Assembly (NCBI RefSeq): GCF_000716545.1
Contig: NZ_JNWZ01000012.1
Span: 1 to 64,000 of the forward strand
Direction of reading: 5' to 3'
Origin: Kitasatospora phosalacinea
Lineage (GTDB): Bacteria > Actinomycetota > Actinomycetes > Streptomycetales > Streptomycetaceae
DNA: 64,000 bases
The position numbers and the translations under genes are program-made. The notes below the pieces were generated by a model. That model was not told the origin of the DNA. It saw only the letters and a program-made list of their open reading frames with translations, and ran no database searches. Each line of letters begins with the position of its first letter. The first letter of the stretch is position 1. Below are positions 63,593 through 64,000 of this stretch, in pieces.

Positions 63593-64000
63593 ACCCCGGC
63601 CGGTGGCTGCGCCGCCTGCGCCGGGACGACCGACCCGCCCTGCGCCTGCTGTGCTTCCCGCACGCGGGCGCGGGCGCGGGGGTCTTCCAGCCGTGGGGGC
63701 GGCTCTGCCCGGACCGCACCGAGCTGTGGGCGGTGCGCTACCCGGGCCGCGAGGACCGGTTGGCCGAGCCCTTCGCCACCGACCTCGCCGAGCTCGCCGA
63801 CCACGCGGCCGGCGCGGCGGCCACCCTCACGGACGTCCCGCTCGTGCTGTTCGGCCACAGCATGGGGGCGGTGCTGGCGTACGAGGTCGCGCTGCGGCTG
63901 GAGGCGGCCGGGGCCGGGCAGTTGCACGGGCTGGTGCTCTCGGCCGGGGACGGCCCCGGCGGCGGGCCGCCCGCCGGGCTGCACCTGCTGTCCGACGACG
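63589..64000 (+). CDS. Type II thioesterase, 5' part (runs off the right edge)
   Basis: The first 137 residues of a second thioesterase: LRLLCFPHAGAGAGVFQPWG, WAVRYPGREDRLAEPF, then the standard nucleophile elbow LFGHSMGAVLAYE with Ser. The acid and His lie outside the window. GTG 63589 overlaps the previous gene. With an intact Ser it contrasts with the Cys enzyme just upstream. Confidence 0.9.
   Translation, partial: MNPGRWLRRLRRDDRPALRLLCFPHAGAGAGVFQPWGRLCPDRTELWAVRYPGREDRLAEPFATDLAELADHAAGAAATLTDVPLVLFGHSMGAVLAYEVALRLEAAGAGQLHGLVLSAGDGPGGGPPAGLHLLSDD

Overview
The window is high-GC actinomycete DNA: strongly G/C-ending codons, many GTG starts, short overlapping operons, and Streptomyces/Kitasatospora-type housekeeping genes. 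It carries an almost complete phosphinothricin-peptide (bialaphos/phosalacine-type) cluster that runs off the right edge. A leucine-like A-domain pocket in one NRPS makes a phosalacine producer such as Kitasatospora phosalacinea a plausible source, but that is inference.

Region 1 (1-14.7 kb) is a mixed chromosomal flank. It holds the 5' end of an MTA phosphorylase gene, a frameshifted small gene, a divergent NmrA-like reductase/Rrf2 pair sharing a four-site operator array, and a WXG100-like protein, an amidase and a membrane protein that may be a secreted-effector unit. Then come DUF1304 and DinB proteins, a ChvE-GguA-GguB sugar ABC transporter behind a LacI-type palindrome, PRC-barrel and CBS proteins, and a DEAD-box helicase beside a truncated cold-shock gene.

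Region 2 (14.7-27.1 kb) is an amino-group-carrier-protein (LysW) gene cluster with no product I recognise. The minus-strand operon reads: condensing enzyme (HMGL family), LysW, LysX, LysY, LysZ, class-I glutamine amidotransferase, Glu/Leu-type dehydrogenase, adenylating ligase, and an aminotransferase fused in frame to an FAH-fold domain. It is flanked by a YCII-LuxR fusion regulator, a maleate-isomerase-family protein and an orphan OmpR-type regulator. Its LysW ends in DWGQ instead of the family's terminal Glu, and no LysK-type release enzyme is seen.

Region 3 (27.5-33.9 kb) has two adjacent LLM flavin monooxygenases, an MFS exporter controlled by a divergent MerR regulator through a perfect 22-bp palindrome, a short leader-bearing peptide gene and a lone ATP-grasp ligase.

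Region 4 (34.0-64 kb) is the phosphinothricin-peptide cluster, all on the plus strand. Gene order: MbtH, NRPS (T-C-A-T), OPT transporter, NRPS (C-A-T), pmi, phpC, phpD, phpE, PEP mutase, PnPy decarboxylase, phpF, phpH, phpG, CPEP mutase, phpJ, phpK, pms, phsA, pat, bah, thioesterase, thioesterase (cut off). Together they take PEP through phosphonopyruvate, phosphonoacetaldehyde, hydroxyethylphosphonate, hydroxymethylphosphonate, phosphonoformate, CMP-phosphonoformate and carboxyphosphonoenolpyruvate to phosphinopyruvate. Citrate-cycle-like steps (Pms, Pmi) then lead to demethylphosphinothricin, which Pat acetylates, the NRPSs extend by two residues, PhpK P-methylates and Bah deacetylates. Function calls rest on recognised motifs and the known pathway; no database search was possible.
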